From Spirosoma sp. (GTDB lineage Bacteria; Bacteroidota; Bacteroidia; Cytophagales; Spirosomataceae), in assembly GCF_026391055.1 (NCBI RefSeq), contig NZ_JAPLET010000017.1:372001-436000 (forward strand): DNA of 64,000 nt. The letters run 5' to 3'. Both the position numbers and the translations under genes were made by a program. The notes under the pieces are model-generated. The model was given only the letters and a program-made list of their open reading frames with translations, was not told where the DNA came from and ran no database searches. Below are positions 36,344-44,469 of this stretch, piece after piece. Each line of letters starts with the position of its first letter. Position 1 is the first letter of the stretch.

Positions 36344-36954
36344 TGTTCTTTCATTTCCACCCACGCATGAGCCAGTATTGCATACGACCTGCCCGACGAC
36401 ATCTCTTTACAAACGATACGAGTTCTCCGAAGCGTACCCCGTTGGTAAGTCTTTTTAGCAAACTCGAACAGCTTGCCTTCGGGCACATGACTAAGGAGTA
36501 CCTTATGCCCACCCGACATAGTTACCTCTATCTTATCAAGTTGACGCAACGCGCTCATTAAAGCCGGGTTAGCATACGTGGTAGCAGCTGGCTTTGCCAT
36601 ATACTGCCGAAGAGGTAAGAGGACTGCTTCCGGAAAGACGGTATCTGTCATGATTGGCTCCATCAGCCTTTGGAAAGCCATTTGCCAGGCTTTACCGTGT
36701 GGCTGAACACGCCGTTTGTACTGGCTGTTCACCGCAGCATGGGCCACTTCATGAACATAGGTAATCAGAAACGCATAAGGGTTCAGGTTGGCGTTAACTG
36801 TAATTTGAGTCTGGTTATGCGGCAGCACCCGGAAGTCTCCCAAGCGTGTTCGCCGGGGCCTGACTACCCGAAAAATAAACTTATACTGTTGCCATAGCTG
36901 ATAGCAATAAGTGGCAGCCGTGGGCGGGAAATACGCGGTGAAGTGATCCGTCAA
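36340..36954 (-). CDS. SprT-like zinc metalloprotease domain protein
   Basis: A 204-residue protein with a SprT/SprT-like core: VHEVAHAAV as HExxH, followed by HGKAWQMAFQRLM, where the third zinc ligand is expected. The C-terminal part (VPEGKLFEFAKKTYQRGTLRRTRIVCKEMSSGRSYAILAHAWVE) is the small domain that in relatives carries a zinc ribbon; here only one Cys remains. The start is TTG at 36954; no ATG precedes the active site. It is translationally coupled to porU. Confidence 0.85.
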   Translation of the reverse strand: MTDHFTAYFPPTAATYCYQLWQQYKFIFRVVRPRRTRLGDFRVLPHNQTQITVNANLNPYAFLITYVHEVAHAAVNSQYKRRVQPHGKAWQMAFQRLMEPIMTDTVFPEAVLLPLRQYMAKPAATTYANPALMSALRQLDKIEVTMSGGHKVLLSHVPEGKLFEFAKKTYQRGTLRRTRIVCKEMSSGRSYAILAHAWVEMKEQ

Positions 36955-36964
36955 GGTATATAAA

Positions 36965-36998
36965 ACAAAAAAGCCTTATAAAAATAAGGCTTTTTTGT
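36965..36998 (-). terminator. strong intrinsic terminator
   Basis: A perfect 15-bp stem (36965-36979 with 36984-36998), loop 4, with A/T tails on both sides. It follows the small lipoprotein gene stop (37022) and precedes the SprT-like gene. Confidence 0.92.
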
Positions 36999-37021
36999 AA
37001 ATCGTAAAGGAGAAGAACGAA

Positions 37022-37216
37022 TTACTTCGCGCTGTCTGCAGGAGCAACAGCAGCCGAATCAGTCGACATAGTCGAAGCTGAATCCGTCATCGTCGTTGTG
37101 TCGGTAGACATAGCAGCGGTCGAATCGGTTGTCGTCTCTTCAGTCTTTGGTTTGCTCTGGCAAGCTGCGAATGTCAGCATGCTGCCAACGAACAACAAGG
37201 CGAATACTTTTTTCAT
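37022..37216 (-). CDS. small Thr/Ser/Asp-rich lipoprotein
   Basis: A 64-residue lipoprotein: MKKVFALLFVGSMLTFAAC is a type II signal with Cys20, followed by 44 residues of low complexity with repeated STDT/TDSA words. No folded domain. Small lipoproteins of this type are common in Cytophagales; no function is known. It has its own promoter and terminator. ATG at 37216; a longer GTG start at 37249 would fall inside the -7 box. Confidence 0.8.
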   Translation of the reverse strand: MKKVFALLFVGSMLTFAACQSKPKTEETTTDSTAAMSTDTTTMTDSASTMSTDSAAVAPADSAK

Positions 37217-37248
37217 TACTTTCAGTGATTGTTTTAGGTTTTCGAGCA

Positions 37249-37278
37249 CAAATATAGTTTTTTCCAGACTAATGCAAT
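37249..37278 (-). promoter_or_regulatory. promoter of the small lipoprotein gene
   Basis: Minus strand ATTG, an 18-bp spacer, then TATATTTG (37249-37256), close to consensus. A leader of about 25 nt follows. Confidence 0.65.
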
Positions 37279-37382
37279 AGTAGGGCCTATTAAATCACAT
37301 AAAATAAGGATCTCTATAGAAATAGTACTATTTAGGATTGACTTAATAAAAGATGTAGTTCGCTTTCAAAACATATTTTTCA

Positions 37383-37814
37383 CTACTTAGTCGAGCGAGA
37401 AAGTATTTTATTATACATTCCGGTACTTCGGAAGGTGAGTAGTTTATGTCCGAAATAATTGGCCAGAAAGCTGAATCCCATCCCAACAACATGGGAGCCC
37501 TTCTCACGCCAAAACATGCTCTTTTCGGGGAAGATCGGGTTGGCAATCCACTCTAGCGTGGCAACTGCCATACCAACCTGTACAACCCAAGCAACTAAGG
37601 CAATGATACCAAACTTAATCATTTCCCGACCTGTGTTTCCTGTTTGCTTGGCGGAGAAGGCAAACAGTTTGGTTGGCACAAAACTCACCACCGTGGCTGT
37701 CAGGTAACCCAGAAACACGCTGGCTGAATAGTCGAACGACTTGCGGTACAATATCTGGCTGAAAAAGTTAACCGATGCACCAAATAGAGCCGTCAAAAAA
37801 AACGAGAGTAACAT
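37383..37814 (-). CDS. GtrA-like membrane protein
   Basis: A 143-residue protein with four hydrophobic segments in the GtrA pattern: short N-terminus, FGASVNFFSQI, FLGYLTATVVSFVPTKLFAF, and the last helix ending SFLANYFGHKLLTF. GtrA-like proteins help move lipid-linked sugars across the membrane. The ATG at 37814 is used; a TTG at 37880 in frame would add 22 hydrophilic residues and cannot be excluded. Confidence 0.75.
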   Translation of the reverse strand: MLLSFFLTALFGASVNFFSQILYRKSFDYSASVFLGYLTATVVSFVPTKLFAFSAKQTGNTGREMIKFGIIALVAWVVQVGMAVATLEWIANPIFPEKSMFWREKGSHVVGMGFSFLANYFGHKLLTFRSTGMYNKILSRSTK

Positions 37815-37987
37815 CTTGTAATTTTTGGCTTTCGGCTGGTTGATCCGGCTCGCTTGGGCTACTTTACTTGACAAAAGCAATCGGTTTTAACTTGTTAATA
37901 ATTTTTGTCGCTATTCTAAAATTACAAACTTAAACTCTATTCCACGTTTATCGCTATTATATGGCCCTTCCTGAGCAGTTTGACCCA

Positions 37988-39391
37988 TTAGAATAGACCC
38001 TGCAACAGACCCGGTGCAACACCCAGACCCAGCGTTAAAATAGTAGCCGCCAGCAGTACATATTTATAGAAAGGGGCTACACGAATAGGCTCAGCAGCAC
38101 CATCGCGGAAGTACATGGCAATAATAACCCGGAAGTAGTAATAGATACCAACCGCCGACATGAGTACGGCAACAACAAGCAACCAGATTTGTCCACGCTC
38201 AACGGCGGTCGAAAACATATAGAATTTACCCCAGAAGCCGGCCGTCAGCGGAATACCAGCCAACGATAGCATTGACACCGTCATGGCGAAGCCTAACAGC
38301 GGATTCTGCCGGGCCAGACCGTTGAACGCATCGAAATTTTCGGTCGAAATACCCTCCTTAGAGATGGTTTGTGTATTTTTTTGTTGAGCTACCAGCAGCA
38401 AAACACCAAAAGCCGAGATGGTGGCTACGGAGTAAGCAAGCGAGTAAAAAACGATGGCCTGCTTCGTCTGCGCACCAAGTGCCGCCAGACCGATGAGCAG
38501 ATACCCGGCATGTGAAATGCTGGAATAAGCCATCATCCGCTTAAAGCTGTTCTGATAAGCCGCGGTCAAATTACCAATAATGAGCGTGACAGCGGTGATA
38601 ATGGCCAGAATTGTCCACCAGAAATTGTATACGCCAACAAACGAAACGGACAGCAACCGGAACAGAGCCGCAAAACCAGCGGTTTTTACCACGGTAGACA
38701 TAAAAGCCGTGAAAATTGTAGGGGCACCATCATACACGTCGGGCGTCCAGAAATGGAAAGGCGCTGCTGAAACTTTGAACAGTAAACCGATTAACAGCAT
38801 GAGCAAGCCAACGTACAGCAATAACGAAAGCCCTTGCTGACTGGCTGCGTATCCGCCAATACCTGCCAGTGTAAAGGACCCGGTAGCTCCGTACAGCAGC
38901 GCCATACCAAACAACATGATACCGGTGGTGAAGGCACCCATCAGAAAATATTTGAGAGCCGCTTCATTGGAACGCAGATTTCGCTTGTCGCTGCCCGTCA
39001 GCACATACATGGCAACTGAGAGGATTTCAACACCAACAAACAGCATGATCAGGTTCTCGAAGGCAATCATCATTACCGCTCCAACCAGCGAGAACAGGAT
39101 AATCCCGTAATATTCGGCGGGTTGAGCTTCATCATTCTCAATAAAACTACCTGACAGGGCCACTACCAAAAAAGCAGACCCCAATACAATAGCAATAAAC
39201 ACCATGGCCAGGTTATTTACCCGAAGCATGTCGTTAAAATACAGGTAGGTTTTATTCCAGTCCAGGAAATTAACTGCCAGCGTAACCAGCAAAAAAAGCA
39301 GGGTTGCAGGCAGCAGAATTGCCTTCGACTTCATAAAGCCAAGAAACAACAGCGCTATGCCAAAAACCGATAACAGAATGATGGGGAGCAT
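37988..39391 (-). CDS. nuoN: NADH-quinone oxidoreductase subunit N
   Basis: One of three antiporter-like proton-pumping subunits of respiratory complex I. The 467-residue product has ~14 membrane segments and the conserved glutamate and lysines of the family (FVGVEILSVAMYVLTG; FKVSAAPFHFWTPDVYDGAP; KRMMAYSSISHAGYLLIG). The ATG at 39391 is the family start; GTG at 39460 is less likely. Last gene of the nuoKLMN set. Confidence 0.96.
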   Translation of the reverse strand: MLPIILLSVFGIALLFLGFMKSKAILLPATLLFLLVTLAVNFLDWNKTYLYFNDMLRVNNLAMVFIAIVLGSAFLVVALSGSFIENDEAQPAEYYGIILFSLVGAVMMIAFENLIMLFVGVEILSVAMYVLTGSDKRNLRSNEAALKYFLMGAFTTGIMLFGMALLYGATGSFTLAGIGGYAASQQGLSLLLYVGLLMLLIGLLFKVSAAPFHFWTPDVYDGAPTIFTAFMSTVVKTAGFAALFRLLSVSFVGVYNFWWTILAIITAVTLIIGNLTAAYQNSFKRMMAYSSISHAGYLLIGLAALGAQTKQAIVFYSLAYSVATISAFGVLLLVAQQKNTQTISKEGISTENFDAFNGLARQNPLLGFAMTVSMLSLAGIPLTAGFWGKFYMFSTAVERGQIWLLVVAVLMSAVGIYYYFRVIIAMYFRDGAAEPIRVAPFYKYVLLAATILTLGLGVAPGLLQGLF

Positions 39392-39471
39392 AAATTTTAC
39401 GGTTTGTGATTTACGGCTTATCGTTCGCAGCCAGTCGTTTGGATGACTGTGTTCGGGCACCGTAAACTTTT

Positions 39472-40950
39472 TTATTTCATTGACACGGCCGTTGTACCGA
39501 TGTACTTCATCAGGTTTGCCACGGCGGATTCGGTTACTTTGAGGAATGTGTGTGGGTAAATACCAATCCAGAATACCATTACCACTAGCGGAATAAATAC
39601 CCAGCTTTCGGAGTTGGTCAAGTCAGTAAAGGATTCTGTACGGGAAGTAGTTGGGCCAAACATGCTTTTCTGGAACATACGAAGCATATATACTGCACCA
39701 AAGATAATGGTGAATCCAGCCGCCAGACCCAGGTAATGGTTGTAGGTGTAAACGCCGTGCAGGAGAAGAAATTCACCCACAAACCCGTTGGTGAGTGGCA
39801 GGGCTACACTTCCCAGCAGCATAATCATGAAATAGACCGTGAGCTTAGGCGTCGATTGCGTAATACCTCCCAACTGGTCGAGTTGACGGGTGTTAGTTCG
39901 GGAGAAAATAACGTCAGCTACGAAGAACATGCCCACTACGTTAATTCCGTGCGCCAGCATTTGAATAAGTGCTCCCTGCATACCGGTTTCGGTTTGTGAG
40001 AAAACACCAGCCGCCATCAAACCAACGTGCGAAAACGACGAATAAGCGATCAACCGTTTCATATCACGTTGCCGAATGGCAATGATCGCGCCGTAAATAA
40101 TACCGATTACAGATAAGATAATGGCCGTTTTACCCCAGGTCTCTACCCCCAGCGGAACGATGGGCAGGATAAAGCGAATGAGGCCATAAACACCCATTTT
40201 CAACATGATACCAGCTAGCAACATGGTAGCCGGAGTTGGTGACTCAACGTAGGTATCGGGTTGCCAGGTGTGAAATGGGAACACCGGCATTTTAATAGCG
40301 AATGCGATGAAGAACGCCCAGAAAATCCAGTTTTCTGCCTGGGGCGTCAGGTTCAGCTTATAGAAATCAGCAATGGCCGATGAGTGAGCCGCTACCGCCG
40401 TTGGGGGCGTCTGGTAATAGAGATATACCAGGGCGACCAGCATGAACAAGCTGCCGAAAATGGTGTACACAAAGAATTTGAATGTAACCGGAATTCGGTT
40501 GTCTCCGCCCCACATGGCTGCCAGAAAGTAAATCGGAATCAGGGCTGCCTCGAAGAAAAGATAAAACAGAAATCCATCGCGGGCGGTGAACACACCCATC
40601 AGCGCAGCCTGCATAAATAGCATCAGCGCGTAAAAGGTGGCCGGTTGTTTATACGTCCGATTGAAAGTCGACAGAACAATGAACGGAACTAGTAACCCCG
40701 TCAGTAAAACCAGTAAGACACTAATGCCGTCGATTCCAGCGCTCAACCGGATACCCAGCGAGCCAATCCATGGATAGTCGAAGGCAAACTGCGAACTGGC
40801 ATCGGGCTTAAAGCTGAAAAACGCATAACCAGCGCAGGCCAACTCAGCCAATGCGGCTAGTAAAGCACCCTGCTTTGCTCGTTCGCCCCCAAAAAAGAAA
40901 ATCAGGGTAGCCGCTACGGCCGGGAAAAGAATCAAAAATAAAGTAAGCAT
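39472..40950 (-). CDS. nuoM: NADH-quinone oxidoreductase subunit M
   Basis: Second antiporter-like complex I subunit, 492 residues. Family features: FYLFFEAALIPIYFLAAMWGG (essential Glu), KMPVFPFHTWQPDTYVESPTPATMLLAG and KRLIAYSSFSHVG. It follows nuoL by 50 nt and precedes nuoN by 80 nt on the same strand. Confidence 0.97.
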   Translation of the reverse strand: MLTLFLILFPAVAATLIFFFGGERAKQGALLAALAELACAGYAFFSFKPDASSQFAFDYPWIGSLGIRLSAGIDGISVLLVLLTGLLVPFIVLSTFNRTYKQPATFYALMLFMQAALMGVFTARDGFLFYLFFEAALIPIYFLAAMWGGDNRIPVTFKFFVYTIFGSLFMLVALVYLYYQTPPTAVAAHSSAIADFYKLNLTPQAENWIFWAFFIAFAIKMPVFPFHTWQPDTYVESPTPATMLLAGIMLKMGVYGLIRFILPIVPLGVETWGKTAIILSVIGIIYGAIIAIRQRDMKRLIAYSSFSHVGLMAAGVFSQTETGMQGALIQMLAHGINVVGMFFVADVIFSRTNTRQLDQLGGITQSTPKLTVYFMIMLLGSVALPLTNGFVGEFLLLHGVYTYNHYLGLAAGFTIIFGAVYMLRMFQKSMFGPTTSRTESFTDLTNSESWVFIPLVVMVFWIGIYPHTFLKVTESAVANLMKYIGTTAVSMK

Positions 40951-41000
40951 ATAGTCGATTTACGATATACGATGGACGAATGACACGCCAACGACCAGCA

Positions 41001-42929
41001 TTATAAACGAATGAAGAACCGAAGGGCAAAAATGACGACAATACTCACGACCATTGCCAGTACATAAAAGCCGATAGATCCACTTTGCAACAGTCGCAAC
41101 TGGGCCGAAATTTTTTGAACAACCCAGGCCACGCCATTGACAACTCCATCGACAAGTCCTTCGCCGAAACTGTAAAAGGCATCTCCCAGCCCACGAATTG
41201 GCCGGACAATAATGGTTTCGTACAGTTCGTCAACGTAGTATTTGTTGTAGATAACCTGCTCCGGCAACGACCGCTCAGCCGATTCGGGTGCCGGTACGAC
41301 TTGGCGGCTGATGTACATGACATAAGCGATAATGAGTGCCAGCAAAGCCACCCCGGCTGAAACGGCCATCAATATGTACTCAGTGCTGTGCTCGATGGTC
41401 GATTCGGCGAATGCTTCGGGACTTACCTGCTTCGACCCTTCAAAAATAGGTGCCATGAAGCCACTCAGCCAGCCACCGCCTGGTAAGTTCAGGCCACCAC
41501 CAATAATTGACAGAATCGCCAGCACAACCAAGGGTGCAGTCATGGTAGCCGGTGACTCGTGCAGGTGATGCCGCTGCTCTTCCGTTCCGCGGAACTCGCC
41601 GAAGAACGTCAGGAATAGCAACCGGAACATGTAGAAGGAGGTCAGGCCGGAACCCAGCACACCCAGTCCCCATAGTAATTTATTGTGTTCAAATACGTGT
41701 GCCAGGATTTCATCTTTCGAGAAGAAACCGGCAAAAGGAGGAAGACCCGAAATGGCAATGGTACCAATCAGGAACGTAATAAACGTAACCGGCAGAGCTT
41801 TCCGCAAACCACCCATTTTACGAATATCCTGCTCGTCGGACATGGCGTGGATTACGCTACCAGCTCCGAGGAACAATAACGCTTTGAAGAAGGCGTGGGT
41901 AATAACGTGGAACATGCCTGCAGTATAAGCCGTGGCGCTCAAACCCAGGAACATATAGCCCAACTGTGATACAGTTGAGTAAGCCAGTACTTTCTTAATA
42001 TCATTTTGCAGCAGGCCAATGGAAGCCGCCAGTAACGCGGTAACGATGGCAATACCACCAATGATTTCGAGCGTTAACGGAGCCAGCGTATACAATACGT
42101 TCGAACGAACAACCATATAAATGCCAGCCGTTACCATGGTTGCTGCGTGGATCAGGGCCGACACGGGCGTTGGACCAGCCATGGCATCGGGAAGCCAGGT
42201 ATAGAGCGGAACCTGCGCCGATTTACCCATGGCACCTACAAACAGTAGCAGTGTAATGGCCAGAATCGTTTTATCGCCAACGGCCAGACTGGTTGCCTGC
42301 TTAAAAATATCGACGTATTCAACCGTACCAAATGTGTTGATAAGCATGAATATGCCCAGCAAAAAGCCCAAATCGCCAATTCGGTTCATAACGAAGGCTT
42401 TCCGGGCGGCATTATTATAGCTGATGTTTTTGTTCCAGAAGCCGATCAGCAGGTAAGAACAAAGTCCAACACCTTCCCAGCCAATAAACATGATGACGTA
42501 GTTTGACCCCATCACCAGTAATAACATAAAGAAAATGAACAGGTTTAGGAAAGCCATGAACTTGCCAAACCCTTCGTCGTGGCTCATGTAGCCAATGCTG
42601 TACAGGTGAATCAGGGAGCCAACACCCGTTACGACCAGCAGCATCAGTAACGATAACTGGTCAATCTGAAACGAGAAATTGATATGTAAATCGCCCACGC
42701 TGATCCAGTCGAAAAGGGTAGCGATCTGCGGACCGGCATTAGCAGAGAGATTGGCGTTTCCCAGGAATGCCCCAAATAAATAGGCAGAAGTCAGGAAAGA
42801 TGCCAGAACGGCAACGGTTGATATGGCCCCGGCTAAACCCTTAGGCACCCGACGAAAGCCCAAACCGTTAATCAAAAAGCCAATAAGCGGGAAGAGCGGA
42901 ATTAACGCACAGAGTAATTCTATTTTCAT
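41001..42929 (-). CDS. nuoL: NADH-quinone oxidoreductase subunit L
   Basis: Largest antiporter-like subunit of complex I, 642 residues, with the C-terminal amphipathic piston helix region. Motifs: FIGWEGVGLCSYLLIGFW, KSAQVPLYTWLPDAMAGPTPVSALIHAATMV, KKVLAYSTVSQLG, and HAFFKALLFLGAGSVIH. Length is normal. A 130-bp repeat structure separates it from nuoK. Confidence 0.98.
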   Translation of the reverse strand: MKIELLCALIPLFPLIGFLINGLGFRRVPKGLAGAISTVAVLASFLTSAYLFGAFLGNANLSANAGPQIATLFDWISVGDLHINFSFQIDQLSLLMLLVVTGVGSLIHLYSIGYMSHDEGFGKFMAFLNLFIFFMLLLVMGSNYVIMFIGWEGVGLCSYLLIGFWNKNISYNNAARKAFVMNRIGDLGFLLGIFMLINTFGTVEYVDIFKQATSLAVGDKTILAITLLLFVGAMGKSAQVPLYTWLPDAMAGPTPVSALIHAATMVTAGIYMVVRSNVLYTLAPLTLEIIGGIAIVTALLAASIGLLQNDIKKVLAYSTVSQLGYMFLGLSATAYTAGMFHVITHAFFKALLFLGAGSVIHAMSDEQDIRKMGGLRKALPVTFITFLIGTIAISGLPPFAGFFSKDEILAHVFEHNKLLWGLGVLGSGLTSFYMFRLLFLTFFGEFRGTEEQRHHLHESPATMTAPLVVLAILSIIGGGLNLPGGGWLSGFMAPIFEGSKQVSPEAFAESTIEHSTEYILMAVSAGVALLALIIAYVMYISRQVVPAPESAERSLPEQVIYNKYYVDELYETIIVRPIRGLGDAFYSFGEGLVDGVVNGVAWVVQKISAQLRLLQSGSIGFYVLAMVVSIVVIFALRFFIRL

Positions 42930-42936
42930 TTTTTAT

Positions 42937-43053
42937 AGTCAGTAACGGGGCCGCCCGTGCGGTCAGTAAATCAGTAGGTCGGCAAGTCGGTAAGTAACTG
43001 ACGCATCAAATAAACACTAACGCCAGTTACTTACTGACTTACTGACTTACTGG
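42937..43053. repeat. compound hairpin repeat between nuoK and nuoL
   Basis: Block 42937-42965 is an exact inverted copy of 14446-14474. Beside it, arms 42972-43000 and 43024-43052 pair at 25 of 29 positions and are built of the 8-nt word TTACTGAC. CTTACTGACTTAC occurs here at 43030-43042 and at 14417-14429. It lies within an operon, so it does not simply end transcription. Confidence 0.85.
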
Positions 43054-43060
43054 CTAAATA

Positions 43061-43405
43061 TTACCATTTCAGTTTATTGAGCAATCCCACATCAATGGAG
43101 CGGGTATTGCGGTAGATCATGACAATAATAGCCAGCCCCACCGATACTTCGGCAGCAGCAACAGCCATAATGAAAAAGACGAATACCTGTCCAGCCGAAT
43201 CGGAACGATACGATGAAAATGCGATTAATAACAAATTGACCGCATTGAGCATGAGCTCGATGGACATGAAGATGATGATAGCGTTTCGCCGGGTCAGTAC
43301 ACCAATGATGCCGATGACGAACAGTGAGGTACTGAGAATCAGGTAGTACGTGAGCGGTATTTGCTGAATGACTTCCGGAATGAGGACGTCCTGCGTGGGT
43401 TGCAT
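43061..43405 (-). CDS. nuoK: NADH-quinone oxidoreductase subunit K
   Basis: Small three-helix complex I subunit, 114 residues, with both conserved membrane glutamates ([27 protein letters not shown]). The N-terminus is about ten residues longer than usual. ATG at 43405; the frame extends to 43495 but a -7 box lies between. First gene of the local nuo set; nuoJ is not upstream. Confidence 0.96.
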   Translation of the reverse strand: MQPTQDVLIPEVIQQIPLTYYLILSTSLFVIGIIGVLTRRNAIIIFMSIELMLNAVNLLLIAFSSYRSDSAGQVFVFFIMAVAAAEVSVGLAIIVMIYRNTRSIDVGLLNKLKW

Positions 43406-43431
43406 GGCTTGCCGGTTAATACAAAGTTCCG

Positions 43432-43439
43432 CAAAGGTA
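43432..43439 (-). promoter_or_regulatory. -7 box ahead of nuoK (TACCTTTG)
   Basis: Exact TAnnTTTG on the minus strand, 27 nt before the nuoK ATG. A second match (TATGTTTG) is at 43493-43500. Together they support nuoKLMN as its own transcription unit. Confidence 0.55.
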
Positions 43440-43600
43440 AAGATTATTCGGAATTGCCGTAACGGTGTTTTACGTTCCTGACGAGAATACGTCAAACATA
43501 TAGGATATAAACAGCGCTTTTAGACAGGATTAAACACGCGGATAACTACTATTCAGCTATATCCTTACCTATACTTTTGTCCATCAAATTGACGGATTTG

Positions 43601-44413
43601 TCATTTCCCGTTACTGAACATACGAAGACGGATTTCCGTCAGCCGGCGTTTTGTATCGAGTGGAAAATCTCCTTTTAATATCCAGTCGTAAAAGGAAGGC
43701 TCTTTCTTTAACACTTCCAGCACGGGCGCTCCTTTGTGCTTTCCGAAGTTGAATACTTCCTCTCCCTTCTCATTAATCACCATCCGACCCGCGAGATCGA
43801 TGTTTTTATTGGCGGTGAGGCTATGAAGCATATCAACATCGTTCTCAAATACCACATCCGCTCCGCTATCCGACTTAGCCACCATGCCCATGTACCGCTG
43901 TACCTGTGCATCCAGCACTTCGAGAGTAGCAATGGTATCGGCCTCAGCACCATGGGCACCAATCAGTTCCTTATTGCAATAAAATCTGTATGCGGCCGAC
44001 AGATTTCGCGGTTCCATGAGGTGGAAGATGCGTTGGGCATCGACCAGCCGACGGTTTTTCATATCGAAGTCGACATTGGCCCGCAAAAACTCTTCGACTA
44101 GCAGCGGTACGTCGAAGCGATTGCAGTTGAAGCCCGCCAGATCGCACCCATCCAAAAACTGCGCCAGCGTCCGGGCAACAGTCTTGAACGGAGGGGCATT
44201 CTGAACATCGTCATCGTAAATACCGTGAATCATACTCGACTCCAGCGGAATGGGCATACCCGGATGAACACGCTGGTTTTTGGTGATCACCTCACCGCCT
44301 GGCAATGCTTTGATGATACAGATGTCAATAATACGGTCTTTGGCGATGTTGATACCCGTCGTTTCGAGGTCGAAAAAAGCGAGTGGCTTTTTGAGTACAA
44401 GTTGATGCGTCAT
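43601..44413 (-). CDS. DEDDh 3'-5' exonuclease (DnaQ/ExoX-like)
   Basis: A 270-residue exonuclease with all DEDDh motifs: FFDLETTG (D15, E17), GFNCNRFDVPLL, and HGAEADTIATLEV. The C-terminal ~80 residues (FNFGKHKGAPVLEVL ... FYDWILKGDFP) match the extra domain seen in exonuclease X-like proteins. It could proofread or trim DNA in repair. ATG at 44413, directly after a small 5'-leader hairpin. Confidence 0.92.
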   Translation of the reverse strand: MTHQLVLKKPLAFFDLETTGINIAKDRIIDICIIKALPGGEVITKNQRVHPGMPIPLESSMIHGIYDDDVQNAPPFKTVARTLAQFLDGCDLAGFNCNRFDVPLLVEEFLRANVDFDMKNRRLVDAQRIFHLMEPRNLSAAYRFYCNKELIGAHGAEADTIATLEVLDAQVQRYMGMVAKSDSGADVVFENDVDMLHSLTANKNIDLAGRMVINEKGEEVFNFGKHKGAPVLEVLKKEPSFYDWILKGDFPLDTKRRLTEIRLRMFSNGK

Positions 44414-44414
44414 A

Positions 44415-44452
44415 ATCAAACCGAAATTTCGTGCGGTTTGATAACAAAGGTA
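44415..44452 (-). promoter_or_regulatory. exonuclease promoter box and leader hairpin
   Basis: TACCTTTG on the minus strand (44445-44452) lies about 32 nt before the ATG. In the predicted leader ATCAAACCG and CGGTTTGAT (44415-44423, 44434-44442) form a perfect 9-bp hairpin ending next to the start codon. Confidence 0.5.
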
Positions 44453-44469
44453 AACAGGTTTCGGTGGAA

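Noticed and set aside
42937-43053. CRISPR-like array from repeated 8-nt words
   Set aside because: Units are too short, there are no spacers, no cas genes, and the arms form a hairpin.
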